Shown in pieces: positions 37,261 through 47,572 of a stretch of DNA of 64,000 bases. A model generated the notes under the pieces. It was given only the letters and a program-made list of their open reading frames with translations, ran no database searches and was not told the DNA's origin. The stretch is from Paenibacillus lactis (GTDB lineage: Bacteria > Bacillota > Bacilli > Paenibacillales > Paenibacillaceae), in the NCBI RefSeq assembly GCF_017873605.1, contig NZ_JAGGKI010000002.1, positions 372,001-436,000 of the forward strand, written 5' to 3'. Each line of letters opens with the position of its first letter. Positions within the stretch are counted from its first letter, which is position 1. Made by a program: the position numbers and the translations under genes.

Positions 37261-38385
37261 ATGAAAACGATGCAGCATACAACAAAATGGACCAAAACCT
37301 TGGTTGCGGCCGGCTTGGCAGGCATTCTGATGGTGTCCGCTTCCGGGCTTCCTTTCGCTCATGTCCATGCACAGGCCCAGGCCGCTTCCGGCAACGGACG
37401 GATCACGGCTCCCGCGCTTGCCGCGCCGCTGGTTACCAGCAAGACGCTCCAATCCACCGAGAAATGGCTCGAGGCCGATATCACCATTCCCGTATTCCAA
37501 GGGCTCGCCGACACCAAATATCAGGATCAGCTGAACGATATCATTGAATCCCATGCCTTCAAGGATCTCGCAATATGGGAACAGGAGGCCGCGGCATCCG
37601 CAGCTCTGGCCCAAAAGAACGGCTACGCCATGCATCCCTACCAGCTGCTGATTCAATATGAGCTGACATCAGACGGCTCGGACAACGGTCTGGTCTCCCT
37701 GAAAATCACGACGGAGGGGACCGGCATGAACAATCCGGATACCCGTATCGATACGTACAACTTCACGAATGAGGCCGAAGCGAAGCGCGTAACGCTTGCG
37801 GACCTGTTCGGCAGTAAGTACCCATCCATTCTGGATGCGCATATTAAATCCGCGATCGCTGCAGATCAAGAGCGCTATTTTGAAGGGGAGGACGGCTTTC
37901 AGGGTGTAGATCCCGAGCAGAGCTTTTACGTGAAGGACGGCAAAGCGTACATCGTGTTCCAAGAATACAGCATCGCCCCGGGATCGACCGGCACGCCCGA
38001 ATTTGCCGTGAAGCTTCCGGACCGTAAGGAGGAAGTGCACGGAGCTGTCCAATCGATCATTCCTTCCGGCAAGCATTACATCGGCAAAGACGGCAAGATC
38101 ATGGTGCCGTTGGCAAGCGCCCTGCGCCAGCTGCAGTTCGACGTTGCATGGAACGGCAAGCGCAAAGCCGCCGACATTTCGAAGGGTGCCCTTTGGAGCT
38201 CCATCAGCTTGAACAAGGACAGCTACTTCCTTGGAAAAAAAGCCCCCCGCAAGCTCGGTGCAGCACCGGAGATGAGAAACGGACACGTATACGTGCCGCT
38301 TGAGTTCCTGTCCGACATTCTGAATTTGAAGGTCAGCCAAGATAATAAGAACGGTCAGATCACAATCTCCGTCGCAGGAAAATAA
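37261..38385 (+). CDS. Secreted DUF3298/DUF4163 protein with copper-amine-oxidase-N domain
   Basis: A 374-residue exported protein. The signal peptide covers about residues 1-37 (cleavage near HVHAQA). Residues about 55-260 repeat the DUF4163/DUF3298 arrangement of the neighbouring anti-sigma (FVKDGK-like YVKDGKAYIVFQEYSIAPGSTG). Residues about 265-372 form a copper-amine-oxidase N-terminal-like stalk (GKIMVPLASALRQLQFDVAWNG, YVPLEFLSDILNLKV). CAGGAGG lies 6 nt before the ATG. It may bind the same ligand as the anti-sigma factor, for example lysozyme, outside the cell. Confidence 0.85.
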   Translation: MKTMQHTTKWTKTLVAAGLAGILMVSASGLPFAHVHAQAQAASGNGRITAPALAAPLVTSKTLQSTEKWLEADITIPVFQGLADTKYQDQLNDIIESHAFKDLAIWEQEAAASAALAQKNGYAMHPYQLLIQYELTSDGSDNGLVSLKITTEGTGMNNPDTRIDTYNFTNEAEAKRVTLADLFGSKYPSILDAHIKSAIAADQERYFEGEDGFQGVDPEQSFYVKDGKAYIVFQEYSIAPGSTGTPEFAVKLPDRKEEVHGAVQSIIPSGKHYIGKDGKIMVPLASALRQLQFDVAWNGKRKAADISKGALWSSISLNKDSYFLGKKAPRKLGAAPEMRNGHVYVPLEFLSDILNLKVSQDNKNGQITISVAGK

Positions 38386-38432
38386 AAAAACGCGCTTCAG
38401 TCCTTCTACACGCCCTCATATTACAGTACATT

Positions 38433-38474
38433 AAGAGACCGCCCGCATTCATTTGCGCGAGCGGTCTCTTTTTC
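38433..38474 (+). terminator. Intrinsic terminator
   Basis: Perfect 10-bp stem AAGAGACCGC/GCGGTCTCTT followed by TTTT, about 50 bp after the DUF3298 gene. Confidence 0.9.
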
Positions 38475-38579
38475 ACAGCCAAAATGCCTATTCTCTCGTC
38501 GAAGCGACGATGTTTAAGGCACCTTCCGAACCGTCATCATTATAAACATACAGATGGTATTCGCCCCATGACTGCTTCC

Positions 38580-38999
38580 CTACGCCCTTTTCAAATACTC
38601 CCGGTAGCCCCACAGGGCTTCATCCAGCTGGCCTTCGCCTTCCAGCAGCACCATGACCGCATAAGAGATCATGTCAATCCATTCCTCGATTGTTTCCTCT
38701 TGGTCGGCCGTCAAGAGCCCATTCCTCCGCAGCATCCCCTCCGGATACACCGCCCAGGCCGTTGCCAGTTGGCAGATGCTCCAGAAGCAAGCGATGATCT
38801 CCCGATCCAGCGCCGGTTGGCCAAGGTCATCAGCCAGCACCTCGATGATCTGCATCAACTCGTGAAAGTTCTCCTCCACCAGCTCGCCGTTGAACGGGCG
38901 CAGCATGCCGAGAAACCCGCGCTGCATCTTCGGATGCTCGAGGTCTTCATGCACGAAAGCGTGACATTTCAGAAGGAATACGGCATGCTCTCGATCCAT
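38580..38999 (-). CDS. Hypothetical protein, helical
   Basis: A 139-residue acidic, helix-rich cytosolic protein with no family recognised. Features include HAFVHEDLEHPKMQRGFLGML near the N-terminus, an ACFWSICQLATAWAVYPEGML segment and a C-terminal EEWIDMISYAVMVLLEGE. No metal or nucleotide motif. GGGGTGA lies upstream of the ATG. It may share a transcript with the CBM9-like gene, 65 bp upstream on the same strand. Confidence 0.7.
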   Translation of the reverse strand: MDREHAVFLLKCHAFVHEDLEHPKMQRGFLGMLRPFNGELVEENFHELMQIIEVLADDLGQPALDREIIACFWSICQLATAWAVYPEGMLRRNGLLTADQEETIEEWIDMISYAVMVLLEGEGQLDEALWGYREYLKRA

Positions 39000-39064
39000 T
39001 TTGTTTCACCCCATGTTGTTTATGTATAAAGGAGAGCCTTTTATCCGCTGAACCATTTAAGCCT

Positions 39065-39694
39065 CTATTCCTCAAATACGAGCTTGCCGAACCGGGACGG
39101 AATATGGTAATTCACCTCTCCCGTCGGGCTCCACGCCTGAAATTCCTGCAAGCCCTGGGGATCCTCGTCTATACGGTAAAAGTTGACGTTCCAGCTCCCG
39201 CCCGCACGAGGCGGATTCCCGAAATTGACGGCCGGGATCGCGATGTCGTATATTCTTCGACCTTTGTCATCCTGCGTTACGGTAGTTTCAAGTCCGGCCA
39301 AATCCCACGCCACATCACTGGCGGTAATCGACTTCATGCCGTCGTTTTGGATCCGGGCGTCAAAAACAACATTATGCGGGCTGACCTCAAGCTCGATATA
39401 TTCGCGCCCCGCTCCCGTCTCATCAATGAACAGCTCGACCACATCCTGCTCGTACAGCGGATCATCCCTGTGCCGATATCGGGATACAACATGAGAGTCT
39501 TTGCAGATAAACCGGACATGAAACCATTCCGGGCTCCAACAGGCCTGGACGCTTGTCTGTTCCTTCACAGGCTTTCCCGTCACGGTATCGGTCAGCTCCA
39601 CCGCTTCACAGCGCTCCCAATCGATTGCGGCGCCGTCCTCTCCTGCCCCCCTGTAAACCGCGCGCTTGCAAGGATAAATCGGTACTGATGCCAT
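39065..39694 (-). CDS. CBM9-like carbohydrate-binding protein
   Basis: A 209-residue protein made of one carbohydrate-binding family 9-like domain. Typical elements: VQACWSPEWFHVRFICKDSHV, the DVVELFIDE motif, a YIELEVSPHNVVFDARI strand, and WNVNFYRIDEDPQGLQEFQAWSPTG near the end. There is no signal peptide, so it seems cytosolic, as are other stand-alone members. AGGAGAG lies upstream of the ATG. Sugar ligand unknown. Confidence 0.85.
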   Translation of the reverse strand: MASVPIYPCKRAVYRGAGEDGAAIDWERCEAVELTDTVTGKPVKEQTSVQACWSPEWFHVRFICKDSHVVSRYRHRDDPLYEQDVVELFIDETGAGREYIELEVSPHNVVFDARIQNDGMKSITASDVAWDLAGLETTVTQDDKGRRIYDIAIPAVNFGNPPRAGGSWNVNFYRIDEDPQGLQEFQAWSPTGEVNYHIPSRFGKLVFEE

Positions 39695-39892
39695 CCTTCA
39701 TCTCTCCTGTCCATATGAGCATTTAGCTTTATGATAATCGATCCAGATTCTGTTAACCATTCCTTGGTTAGAATAATGATGAGAAAAATTCGAAAATCCC
39801 AGCTTTTACTCTGCGTCCTCATAGTGAAAAAAGGCGCATGCTGTGCTACAATAATGAAATTGTAAACTTCTAGGGAGGGTTATGGATTCGCC

Positions 39893-40528
39893 ATGCTCAT
39901 TATAGGTATCGCCGGCGGCACGGGGTCGGGCAAAACAACGGTTGCCCGCTCAGTCATCGACCGACTCGGCTCAGATAAAGTGACGTTCATTTCTCAAGAT
40001 AATTATTACAAGGATCACCCGGAGCTCAGCTTCGAGGAGCGCGAAGCGATCAATTACGATCATCCGTTTGCCTTCGATAACGACCTGCTCATCGAGCATC
40101 TGGGCATCCTCAAGCAGGGCTTGCCGGCACAGGCGCCCGTGTATGACTTTACCAAGCATGCCCGCTTCAAGGATCAGACCGTAGAGCTTAAGCCCAACAA
40201 CATTGTCATCATCGAGGGACTGCATGTGCTGTCCGATGAGAACCTTCGCAAGCTGCTGCACATTAAAGTATTCGTGGACACCGATCCCGATGTGCGCCTC
40301 CTCCGCCGGGTCGTCCGGGATATCGAGGACCGCGGCCGGACGATTCAGTCCATCCATAATCAATACCTGTCGACCGTAAAACCGATGCACGAAGCGTTTA
40401 TCGAGCCTTCGAAAAAATACGCCGACCTGATTATTCCGGAAGGCGGACAGAATGAAGTCGGCATCCAGCTGCTATCCACCCTGACGGAAAAATATTTGAC
40501 CGGCGACCGCTCGCTGTCCGGCGAATAG
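39893..40528 (+). CDS. udk: Uridine kinase
   Basis: A 211-residue cytosolic kinase that phosphorylates uridine and cytidine in pyrimidine salvage. The P-loop GGTGSGKT (8-15), ISQDNYYKD, the YDFTKHAR motif, VVIEGLHVL-type strand (IVIIEGLHVL) and lid RRVVRDIEDRGR are all present. Length matches Udk. AGGGAGGG lies about 13 nt before the ATG, a slightly long spacing. It stands alone, divergent from the CBM9-like gene. Confidence 0.95.
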   Translation: MLIIGIAGGTGSGKTTVARSVIDRLGSDKVTFISQDNYYKDHPELSFEEREAINYDHPFAFDNDLLIEHLGILKQGLPAQAPVYDFTKHARFKDQTVELKPNNIVIIEGLHVLSDENLRKLLHIKVFVDTDPDVRLLRRVVRDIEDRGRTIQSIHNQYLSTVKPMHEAFIEPSKKYADLIIPEGGQNEVGIQLLSTLTEKYLTGDRSLSGE

Positions 40529-40572
40529 AAGCCCTTAAAAACGCATAACTGACCGTAGCTTTGCATAACAAC

Positions 40573-40607
40573 AACGCCCGCATTTCCTATACAGGAAGGC
40601 GGGCGTT
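40573..40607. terminator. Bidirectional terminator
   Basis: A stem of AACGCCCGC/GCGGGCGTT with inner TTTCCT/AGGAA pairing lies between convergent udk and the kdp operon. The minus-strand tail (TTGTTGTTA) is more T-rich than the plus-strand one. Confidence 0.8.
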
Positions 40608-40686
40608 CTGATAACTGGAACACTATCGGCGGGTCATTGAGCGTATAGGGCATCATCGGCTATCTATCGCCTGAAGCAACCGCCCT

Positions 40687-43005
40687 TTACTGGCCGGTGT
40701 CGGCAATGACCAGCACATCCATATGCCTGGCCCGTCTCAGCAATTGCTTCACAAACCGCATTTGGGAGGAGCCAGGGAACCCTTTGCCCGGCGGCTGAGC
40801 AATAATAAGCTGGGTAGCCTTCACTTCATCAGCCGCCGCGATCAGAAGCGCAGGCAAGTCGTACGCTTGCTTTCCCTGCAGCTCCAGCGGACGAAAAATC
40901 CCCCCAAGCCGCTCCGTCATCGCCTGAAATGGATCCCTTCGTGCCGGCATGGACAGCTTGCCGTCTTCAGATCTATCCGGCAGCGGCGTTACATACCAGG
41001 CCGCCTTCAGCCGGTAGGCGATTCGAAAGCCGCGGCGAATGATTCGCTCCGACTCGGGACCGCTGCCGACGAGAACATAGATCACTTCCTCCCGTCGCCA
41101 CGGTCCCCGCAGCGAGGCGCTTCGCTCAAGGGATTCCAACCGCTCATCCACGTCGTCGGCGATTTCCCTTAGCGCTAGTTCCCGCAGCGCAATCAGGTTT
41201 CCGGTCTTGAAGAAGGAGCCGAGCGCTTGCTGAATGTTCTCGGACGCATAGATTTTGCCCTCCCGCATCCTCTGCTGCAGGGTCTCGGGGGTGACGTCGA
41301 TCAGTTGAACCTCGTCAGCCAGCTGCAGAATGCGATCAGGCACAGTTTCCCTGACGCGGACGCCGGTAACCTGCAGGACCGCATCGTTCAGGCTCTCCAG
41401 ATGCTGCACATTCACGGTCGTAATGACGGAGATTCCGGCAGACAAGATATCAAGCACATCCTCATACCGCTTTTTGTTCCGGCTGCCGGGCACATTCGTA
41501 TGGGCCAGCTCGTCGACCAGCACGACATCGGGCTTTCGCCGCAGGATCTCGTCGGTATCCATCTCTTCCAATCGCGTCCCGCGGTATTGCTTCGTCTTCC
41601 GCGGCATTACTTCCAGCTCGCCAACTTGAGATTGGGTTTCGGCGCGGCCGTGGGTCTCGAGGAGACCGACGATCACGTCCAGACCTTTTCGGCGCAGGTC
41701 GCCGCCTTCCCGCAGCATCGCATACGTTTTTCCAACGCCGGGGGCCGCGCCGATATACATCTTGAACCGCCCCCGCTTTGCCTGCTCGATCCGCTCATCG
41801 AGCTCGGTCCCGCTAAGCCGTTGAAACGCCCCTGCCCTCGGCGGATTCGGTTGAATCCGGGCGGGAATGATGCGCTCGCCGTTATTGGCTGTCCGGTCAG
41901 CCACCACGAGCAGGTCCACCCCTCGCATTTGCCGGAGCAGATCATGAATGACCGAGCCCTGCCACAGCTCTTGACTTCGGGTCTGCTTCGAATGTCCCAG
42001 CACGATCCGGGTGACATGCCGATCCAGTGCATACGTCAGGATCGCTCCTGCGAGTTTGCGCCGGGAGCGTAACGGAAGCTCCTCCAGGGTCGCTCCGATT
42101 CGCTCTGCCAGCTTCTGAAGGGAACTTCTGAAGGCGGCTTGCTCCTTCCCGAGCGTCGATCCGGGCTTCACGAACGTGACGACGAGCAGCTCGCCGTTCA
42201 GCCGCTTGGCAATCTGCTGGCCGCGACGCATATAGATGGATCCGTTCCAATGATACTGCGCTGCGACCAGGATCCGCTCGGCGGCGCCGGAAGGGCCTGT
42301 CAACCCACGCTCCCTCCGATGCCGCTCCAGCGAGCTGTTAACGCCCTCCGCTACCAGCCGAAGGGTAAGCTCTCTAAGCACGGCCAGATTGCCCCGCTCC
42401 CAAGCATCGCCGCCGGCAAGCAGACCGCTTTGCACCCGCTCCAGCATCGTCTCGGGCGTAACGTCGATCAGTACCACTTCGTCGGCGAACTCCAGCGTAT
42501 CCGCAGGCAGCGAATAACCGGCCGTGACGCCCGTCAATCTGCTCGCGATATCGCCTACGTCCTTCAGCTCATAAGCATTGATCGTCGTAATAACGCTGAT
42601 GCCGTGGCTAAGAAGAAAACGGATATCCTCTAGCCGGGTCTCGAACCTGGCTCCCTGGCGGTTCCGGTGCGCCAGACCGTCTACCAGCAGCACCTCCGGA
42701 TTCCGCCGCAGCAGCCGTTCCAGATCCAGGTCCTTACGCTCATTCCCGCTTTCGAACCAGTGGATGCTGGACACCCGCTCCAACTCCCGGGCCTGCTCCA
42801 CCGTATCAGGCCTCTGCATCGTTGATACGGCGGAGATGACAACATCGATCCCCTGCCGTTTCAGGCTCTGGCCTTCGCGGAGCATGTGATAGGTTTTGCC
42901 GGACCCGCTTACAGCTCCGATATAGACCTTGAGACGTCCTTGCCTCAGCTTTAAGATCGATCGCAGGATTTCCTCCGGCGATTTTCTTCGGTAGGGCTCA
43001 GTCAA
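40687..43005 (-). CDS. Tandem KdpD-type sensor domains without histidine kinase
   Basis: A 772-residue cytosolic protein made of two copies of the KdpD N-terminal module, each with a P-loop sensor domain followed by a USP domain. Copy 1 covers about 1-372 and copy 2 about 400-772. Copy 2 keeps GAAPGVGKT (419-427) and VDELAHTN; copy 1 has GAVSGSGKT (30-38) and a changed VDGLAHRN. There are no KdpD membrane segments, dimerisation His or ATPase domain. Its start overlaps the kdpC stop by 4 nt. In S. aureus the KdpD USP domain binds c-di-AMP, so a c-di-AMP-sensing role is plausible; it cannot be a sensor kinase itself. Confidence 0.92.
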   Translation of the reverse strand: MTEPYRRKSPEEILRSILKLRQGRLKVYIGAVSGSGKTYHMLREGQSLKRQGIDVVISAVSTMQRPDTVEQARELERVSSIHWFESGNERKDLDLERLLRRNPEVLLVDGLAHRNRQGARFETRLEDIRFLLSHGISVITTINAYELKDVGDIASRLTGVTAGYSLPADTLEFADEVVLIDVTPETMLERVQSGLLAGGDAWERGNLAVLRELTLRLVAEGVNSSLERHRRERGLTGPSGAAERILVAAQYHWNGSIYMRRGQQIAKRLNGELLVVTFVKPGSTLGKEQAAFRSSLQKLAERIGATLEELPLRSRRKLAGAILTYALDRHVTRIVLGHSKQTRSQELWQGSVIHDLLRQMRGVDLLVVADRTANNGERIIPARIQPNPPRAGAFQRLSGTELDERIEQAKRGRFKMYIGAAPGVGKTYAMLREGGDLRRKGLDVIVGLLETHGRAETQSQVGELEVMPRKTKQYRGTRLEEMDTDEILRRKPDVVLVDELAHTNVPGSRNKKRYEDVLDILSAGISVITTVNVQHLESLNDAVLQVTGVRVRETVPDRILQLADEVQLIDVTPETLQQRMREGKIYASENIQQALGSFFKTGNLIALRELALREIADDVDERLESLERSASLRGPWRREEVIYVLVGSGPESERIIRRGFRIAYRLKAAWYVTPLPDRSEDGKLSMPARRDPFQAMTERLGGIFRPLELQGKQAYDLPALLIAAADEVKATQLIIAQPPGKGFPGSSQMRFVKQLLRRARHMDVLVIADTGQ

Positions 43006-43634
43006 TGTTCCAAAAGCTCTTGCAGCGCCAGATTCAGCTTGAGCACATTGACACGGGGCTCGCCAAACACGCCGAAATCCCGCCCTTCCGTATGCTCCTT
43101 CACCAGTCGTTTCAACTCCGCTTCGGCAATTCCCGTCCGCTCGCTGACGCGCGGAATTTGAACTTCAGCCGATTTCGGCGTGATATGAGGGTCTAGTCCC
43201 GAGCCCGAGTTCGTGACGAGATCGATCGGAAGCTCTTGGACGGGAACGTTCGGGTTGTTCTTCTTCCACGCCTCGATCTCAGCCTTGGTCCGCTCCAGCA
43301 TTTCCGGGTTTGACGGGGCATAGTTGTTGCTGCCGGATCCCGCCCCGTTATATTCGATGCTGGATAACCTGCCGTGGAAATATTTCGGATCCGGGAAGCT
43401 CTGACCGATCAATTCCGAGCCCACCACATTGCCGCTTCGATCCTCGATCAAGCTGCCATTGGCCTGCTTCGGCATCAGCAGCTGCGCGGCGCCTGTCGTT
43501 ACGAGCGGGTACAGTAAGCCGCACAGAACAATAAAGACAAGGCTCGTTCTCACCGCAATCCCGACCGGAACGCGGGTCGCCTCGGTTTGAGCGGAAACAC
43601 GTCCAAAGGCTTTTTGCACAGGATGCTTCATCAT
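43002..43634 (-). CDS. kdpC: K(+)-transporting ATPase subunit C
   Basis: A 210-residue subunit that assembles KdpB with KdpA. One N-terminal membrane helix (about 28-50; VFIVLCGLLYPLVTTG) is followed by the outward domain with GQSFPDPKYFHGRLS, NYAPSNPEM, DLVTNSGSGLDPHI and the closing RVNVLKLNLAL. The start at 43634 has AAGGGATC upstream; an open extension to 43736 has no ribosome site and would overlap kdpB. Spacing to kdpB is 92 bp. Confidence 0.93.
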   Translation of the reverse strand: MMKHPVQKAFGRVSAQTEATRVPVGIAVRTSLVFIVLCGLLYPLVTTGAAQLLMPKQANGSLIEDRSGNVVGSELIGQSFPDPKYFHGRLSSIEYNGAGSGSNNYAPSNPEMLERTKAEIEAWKKNNPNVPVQELPIDLVTNSGSGLDPHITPKSAEVQIPRVSERTGIAEAELKRLVKEHTEGRDFGVFGEPRVNVLKLNLALQELLEH

Positions 43635-43726
43635 GGTTCTTCGATCCCTTCTGATTAGGTTCATCGCGATATTGCGACCGGCGGGCAAACTCTTCATCCC
43701 TTGATAGGACCACCAAGACGCTCGCC

Positions 43727-45760
43727 TTAAATCCATAGATGGACAATCATATCTATCAGCTTGATGCCGACGAACGGGACGATAACCCCGCCCAATCCGT
43801 AGACCAGCACATTGCGCTGCAGCAGCTTGGATGAGCTCATCGGCTTGTAGGACACGCCCTTCATCGCAAGCGGAATCAGCACTGGTATGATGATCGCATT
43901 GAAAATCAGCTCCGATAAAATCGCCGACATCGGGGAGCCGAGCCCCATAACATTAAGTGCGCCCATGCTTGGGATAGCCGCTGTGAACATGGCCGGAATA
44001 ATTGCGAAATATTTGGCCACGTCATTAGCCACGCTGAACGTGGTCAAGGCACCGCGCGTCATCAGCAGCTGCTTGCCAATCGCAACCACCTCGATGATTT
44101 TCGACGGATCGGAATCGAGATCCACCATGTTGGCCGCTTCCTTCGCGGCAACCGTGCCGCTGTTCATGGCGAGGCCAACATCGGCCTGCGCCAGCGCCGG
44201 AGCGTCGTTCGTCCCGTCGCCGGTCATGGCAACCAGCTTGCCCTCCGCCTGCTCCCGTCGGATGACCGCAATCTTATCCTCCGGTTTGCTCTCCGCTATG
44301 AAATCATCGACGCCCGCCTCGCGGGCGATCGTCGCTGCGGTCAACGGATTGTCGCCGGTGCACATAATCGTCTTGATGCCCATCCGGCGCAGCTGCTCGA
44401 ACCGCTCCTTCATGCCCGGCTTCACCGTATCCTTAAGATAGATCAAGCCGTAGAGCCGGTCGTCGACGGCGACAGCCAGCGGCGTGCCGCCCTCGGTGGC
44501 GATAGCATCGCTGCTTGGGATCAGATCTGCGGGGATTTCTCCTCCTTGTGCCTGCACCCAGGCTTTCACCGCATCCACCGCTCCCTTACGAACCTTCCGG
44601 CCATCCTTCAGGTCCATGCCGCTCATCCGCGTCTCGGCCTTGAATTCAATGCACTCGCCGCCGGACGCCGTCTCTTCATCGAAGGCATACCCTTCCCTCT
44701 TCATCAGCTCCAGCACGGAACGGCCCTCGGGCGTCTCATCCAGCAGGGAGCTGACGGCCGCCCACTGGGCAACGGAAGCCAGCGGTTCGCCGCCCACCGG
44801 GATGAACCGGCTAGCCATCCGGTTCCCGAATGTGATCGTCCCTGTCTTATCGAGAATCATCGTGTTGATATCTCCGGCCGCCTCCACCGCCTTCCCCGAC
44901 ATTGCCAGCACATTGAACCGGGTGACCCGGTCCATCCCCGCAATGCCGATCGCCGACAGCAGGCCGCCGATCGTCGTCGGAATGAGGCAAACAAGCAGCG
45001 AAATGAGCACGGGAACCGACAGCTCGATGCCTAGATACTTCGCAATCGGCGCCAGTGTCACCACCACGATCAGGAAGATGAGCGTCAGTACCGTCAGAAG
45101 CGTGTTCAGCGCAATTTCGTTAGGCGTCTTCTGACGGGAGGCTCCTTCAACAAGCGAGATCATTCGGTCGAGAAACGATTCTCCCGGATCGCTCGTAATC
45201 CGAATTTTGATCGTATCGCTGACCACGCGGGTGCCCCCGGTAACCGAGCTGAAGTCGCCGCCGGCCTCTTTGATGACCGGCGCCGATTCGCCAGTAATGG
45301 CCGATTCGTCGACGGATGCCAATCCCGCGATGACCTCGCCGTCGCCGGGTATCATTTCGCCTTGGGACACGATGACGATATCCCCTTTGCGCAGCTCGGT
45401 CGACGGAACCGCCGTGACGCCGCCTCCTTCCGTTACTTTATTGGCCGTCATCTCCTTCTTGGACTGCTTCAGGGAATCGGCCTGCGCTTTGCCGCGCCCT
45501 TCCGCCATCGCCTCCGCGAAATTCGCGAACAGCAGCGTAAAGAGCAGGATCAGGAACACGGTCAGATTGAAGCCGATGCTGCTCTCCGTCCCGAAATAGG
45601 ACGGAAACAGCATCATCAGCAGCACCACGATCGTTCCGGCCTCCACCACGAACATGACCGGATTTTTCAGCATCAATACAGGATTCAGCTTCACAACGCT
45701 GTCCTTCAGCGCCTGACCGACCATCGCTTTGGTCATTAAACGTTGTTTGGGATTATTCAT
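43727..45760 (-). CDS. kdpB: K(+)-transporting P-type ATPase subunit B
   Basis: A 677-residue P-type ATPase, the energising subunit of high-affinity potassium uptake. The actuator TGES (156-159) and the phosphorylation motif DKTGT with D304 are intact, as are the hinge MVTGDG-equivalent [13 protein letters not shown] and the membrane motif [19 protein letters not shown] carries the serine whose phosphorylation inhibits the E. coli pump. It starts 23 nt after kdpA. Confidence 0.97.
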   Translation of the reverse strand: MNNPKQRLMTKAMVGQALKDSVVKLNPVLMLKNPVMFVVEAGTIVVLLMMLFPSYFGTESSIGFNLTVFLILLFTLLFANFAEAMAEGRGKAQADSLKQSKKEMTANKVTEGGGVTAVPSTELRKGDIVIVSQGEMIPGDGEVIAGLASVDESAITGESAPVIKEAGGDFSSVTGGTRVVSDTIKIRITSDPGESFLDRMISLVEGASRQKTPNEIALNTLLTVLTLIFLIVVVTLAPIAKYLGIELSVPVLISLLVCLIPTTIGGLLSAIGIAGMDRVTRFNVLAMSGKAVEAAGDINTMILDKTGTITFGNRMASRFIPVGGEPLASVAQWAAVSSLLDETPEGRSVLELMKREGYAFDEETASGGECIEFKAETRMSGMDLKDGRKVRKGAVDAVKAWVQAQGGEIPADLIPSSDAIATEGGTPLAVAVDDRLYGLIYLKDTVKPGMKERFEQLRRMGIKTIMCTGDNPLTAATIAREAGVDDFIAESKPEDKIAVIRREQAEGKLVAMTGDGTNDAPALAQADVGLAMNSGTVAAKEAANMVDLDSDPSKIIEVVAIGKQLLMTRGALTTFSVANDVAKYFAIIPAMFTAAIPSMGALNVMGLGSPMSAILSELIFNAIIIPVLIPLAMKGVSYKPMSSSKLLQRNVLVYGLGGVIVPFVGIKLIDMIVHLWI

Positions 45761-45783
45761 TTGTCTTAATTCACCTCTTCTAT

Positions 45784-47463
45784 TTAACGGATCGTAAGAT
45801 GCTCGGCAACCGGCCCGAGAACCAGTACAGGCAAAAAGGTCAGCGCGCCGATAATCAGCACGACGGCAATCAGGATGCCGGCGAACAGTCCGTTATCGGT
45901 CCGGAACGTTCCCGGCGTCTCCGGCACCCGCTGCTTCCGCGACAGCGATCCGCCGACCGCCAGCAATGCGATCATCGAAATATAACGGCCCAGCAGCATG
46001 ACCAGTCCGGTTGTCACGTTCCAAAACGGCGTGTTATCGGCAAGCCCTTCAAACCCGGACCCGTTGTTCGCTGCCGAAGACGTATACTCATACAACACCT
46101 GGGAGATGCCGTGGAACCCTGCGTTCGTAATGCCTGATTGACCCGCATTCGTCATCAACGCGAGCGCTGTCGGTGCCAGGATGATGAACGGGTGCACCAG
46201 GATCACGACGGCGATCAGCTTCATTTCCTTCGCTTCGATCTTCCTGCCAAGAAATTCGGGTGTTCGTCCGACCATCAGCCCGGCCAGGAATACGGCCAGA
46301 ATCGCGTACATGAGCATGTTCATCAAGCCGACGCCCTTCCCGCCGAAGACGGAATTAAGCATCATTAGCGCTAGCGGCGTGATGCCCCCAAGCGGGGTCA
46401 GGGTATCGTGCATGTTGTTGACCGATCCGGTCGTGGCCGCCGTCGTGACGGTCGTAAACAAGGAGGATTGCGGAATGCCGAAGCGGACCTCTTTGCCTTC
46501 CATGCTGCCTTGGGACGAATCAATCCCGAGCCGGTTCAGCGCTGGATTCCCGCTTGATTCGGCCGCATAGTTCAGGGATAGAAAACCGATGAACAGCGTC
46601 ATCATGACAGAGAACACGATCCAGCCCTGCTTGCGGCTCTTGGCGAACAATCCGAACGTATAGGGCAGGGCAGCCCCGAGGCTCCACATGCACAATATTT
46701 CGATCACGTTCGTCAACGGGGATGGATTCTCGAACGGATGCGCGGAATTGGCTCCCATATGGCCGCCTCCGTTCGTTCCCAAGTGCTTGATCGATTCAAG
46801 CGCGGCTACCGGGCCGACCGCAATCTGCTGCTCTGATCCCGAAAGGGTCGTTACGCTCATGGTCGGCTTTAACGTCTGCGGCACCTGCAGTGCCACCAGC
46901 AGCATGGCAATAAGGAAGGCCGCCGGGATAAACACCCGGGTCATGGCCTTCACGAAGTCTTCGAAGAAGTTGCCGACCGTAGCGCCTTTCGTCGTCACGG
47001 CCCGGATAAAGGCGATGGCAACGCACAGCCCGGTGGCGGCGGACGTGAACATCATCATCATGATCACGGCCATCTGGGAAAAGTAAGAGAGGCCCGACTC
47101 CCCGCTATAGTGCTGCAAGTTCGTATTGGTCATGAAGCTGATCATTGTATTGAGCGACAACGTCGACTCCATGTTCTCGATGCCGTTCGGATTCCACGGC
47201 AGCACCTGTTGAAAACGGAGGATGGCATACCCTGCTCCGACCAGGATGATATTGGTGAGCAGGAAGCTGAGCGCATAGCCCTTCCAGCTCATCCCCCTGC
47301 GTTCCTTGAGTCCGATGAGGGCAAATATCGGGCGTTCCGCCCAGGAGAACCATTTGTCCGTGCCGCCGGGTTCATTGCGAAACACGAGATAGAGGTAGGT
47401 TCCAAGCGGCTTGACGAGCAGCAGCAGAACCAGGATGACGATGGCGATTTGTACGATGCCCAT
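45784..47463 (-). CDS. kdpA: K(+)-transporting ATPase subunit A
   Basis: A 559-residue channel-like subunit with about ten membrane helices that selects potassium. Selectivity-loop motifs include [39 protein letters not shown] and [10 protein letters not shown]. coli has GGGFFNANS where this protein has GGGHMGANS, a variation I believe occurs in Bacillota. It follows kdpF by 31 nt. Length is normal. Confidence 0.97.
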   Translation of the reverse strand: MGIVQIAIVILVLLLLVKPLGTYLYLVFRNEPGGTDKWFSWAERPIFALIGLKERRGMSWKGYALSFLLTNIILVGAGYAILRFQQVLPWNPNGIENMESTLSLNTMISFMTNTNLQHYSGESGLSYFSQMAVIMMMMFTSAATGLCVAIAFIRAVTTKGATVGNFFEDFVKAMTRVFIPAAFLIAMLLVALQVPQTLKPTMSVTTLSGSEQQIAVGPVAALESIKHLGTNGGGHMGANSAHPFENPSPLTNVIEILCMWSLGAALPYTFGLFAKSRKQGWIVFSVMMTLFIGFLSLNYAAESSGNPALNRLGIDSSQGSMEGKEVRFGIPQSSLFTTVTTAATTGSVNNMHDTLTPLGGITPLALMMLNSVFGGKGVGLMNMLMYAILAVFLAGLMVGRTPEFLGRKIEAKEMKLIAVVILVHPFIILAPTALALMTNAGQSGITNAGFHGISQVLYEYTSSAANNGSGFEGLADNTPFWNVTTGLVMLLGRYISMIALLAVGGSLSRKQRVPETPGTFRTDNGLFAGILIAVVLIIGALTFLPVLVLGPVAEHLTIR

Positions 47464-47494
47464 GATAAGCGGCTTCCTCCTTTATGTTGGAATC

Positions 47495-47572
47495 CTAAAA
47501 TTTTTCCGGATGAATCAGCGCATAAACCAAATATAAAAATATCGCAGCGGTCAATATCAAAATCAGCGTCAT
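47495..47572 (-). CDS. kdpF: K(+)-transporting ATPase subunit F
   Basis: A 25-residue single-helix peptide that stabilises the Kdp complex. It starts MTLILILTAAIFLYLVYALI and ends HPEKF, the typical KdpF closing of L(I/L)xPExF. GGAGGGTGA lies upstream. Its ATG overlaps the TGA of the preceding small gene (ATGA), so it is translationally coupled to it. Position just before kdpA is canonical. Confidence 0.93.
   Translation of the reverse strand: MTLILILTAAIFLYLVYALIHPEKF

Noticed and set aside
43635-43736. N-terminal extension of KdpC
   Set aside because: It would overlap kdpB and lacks a ribosome site; the ATG at 43634 has both a good site and the normal KdpC length.
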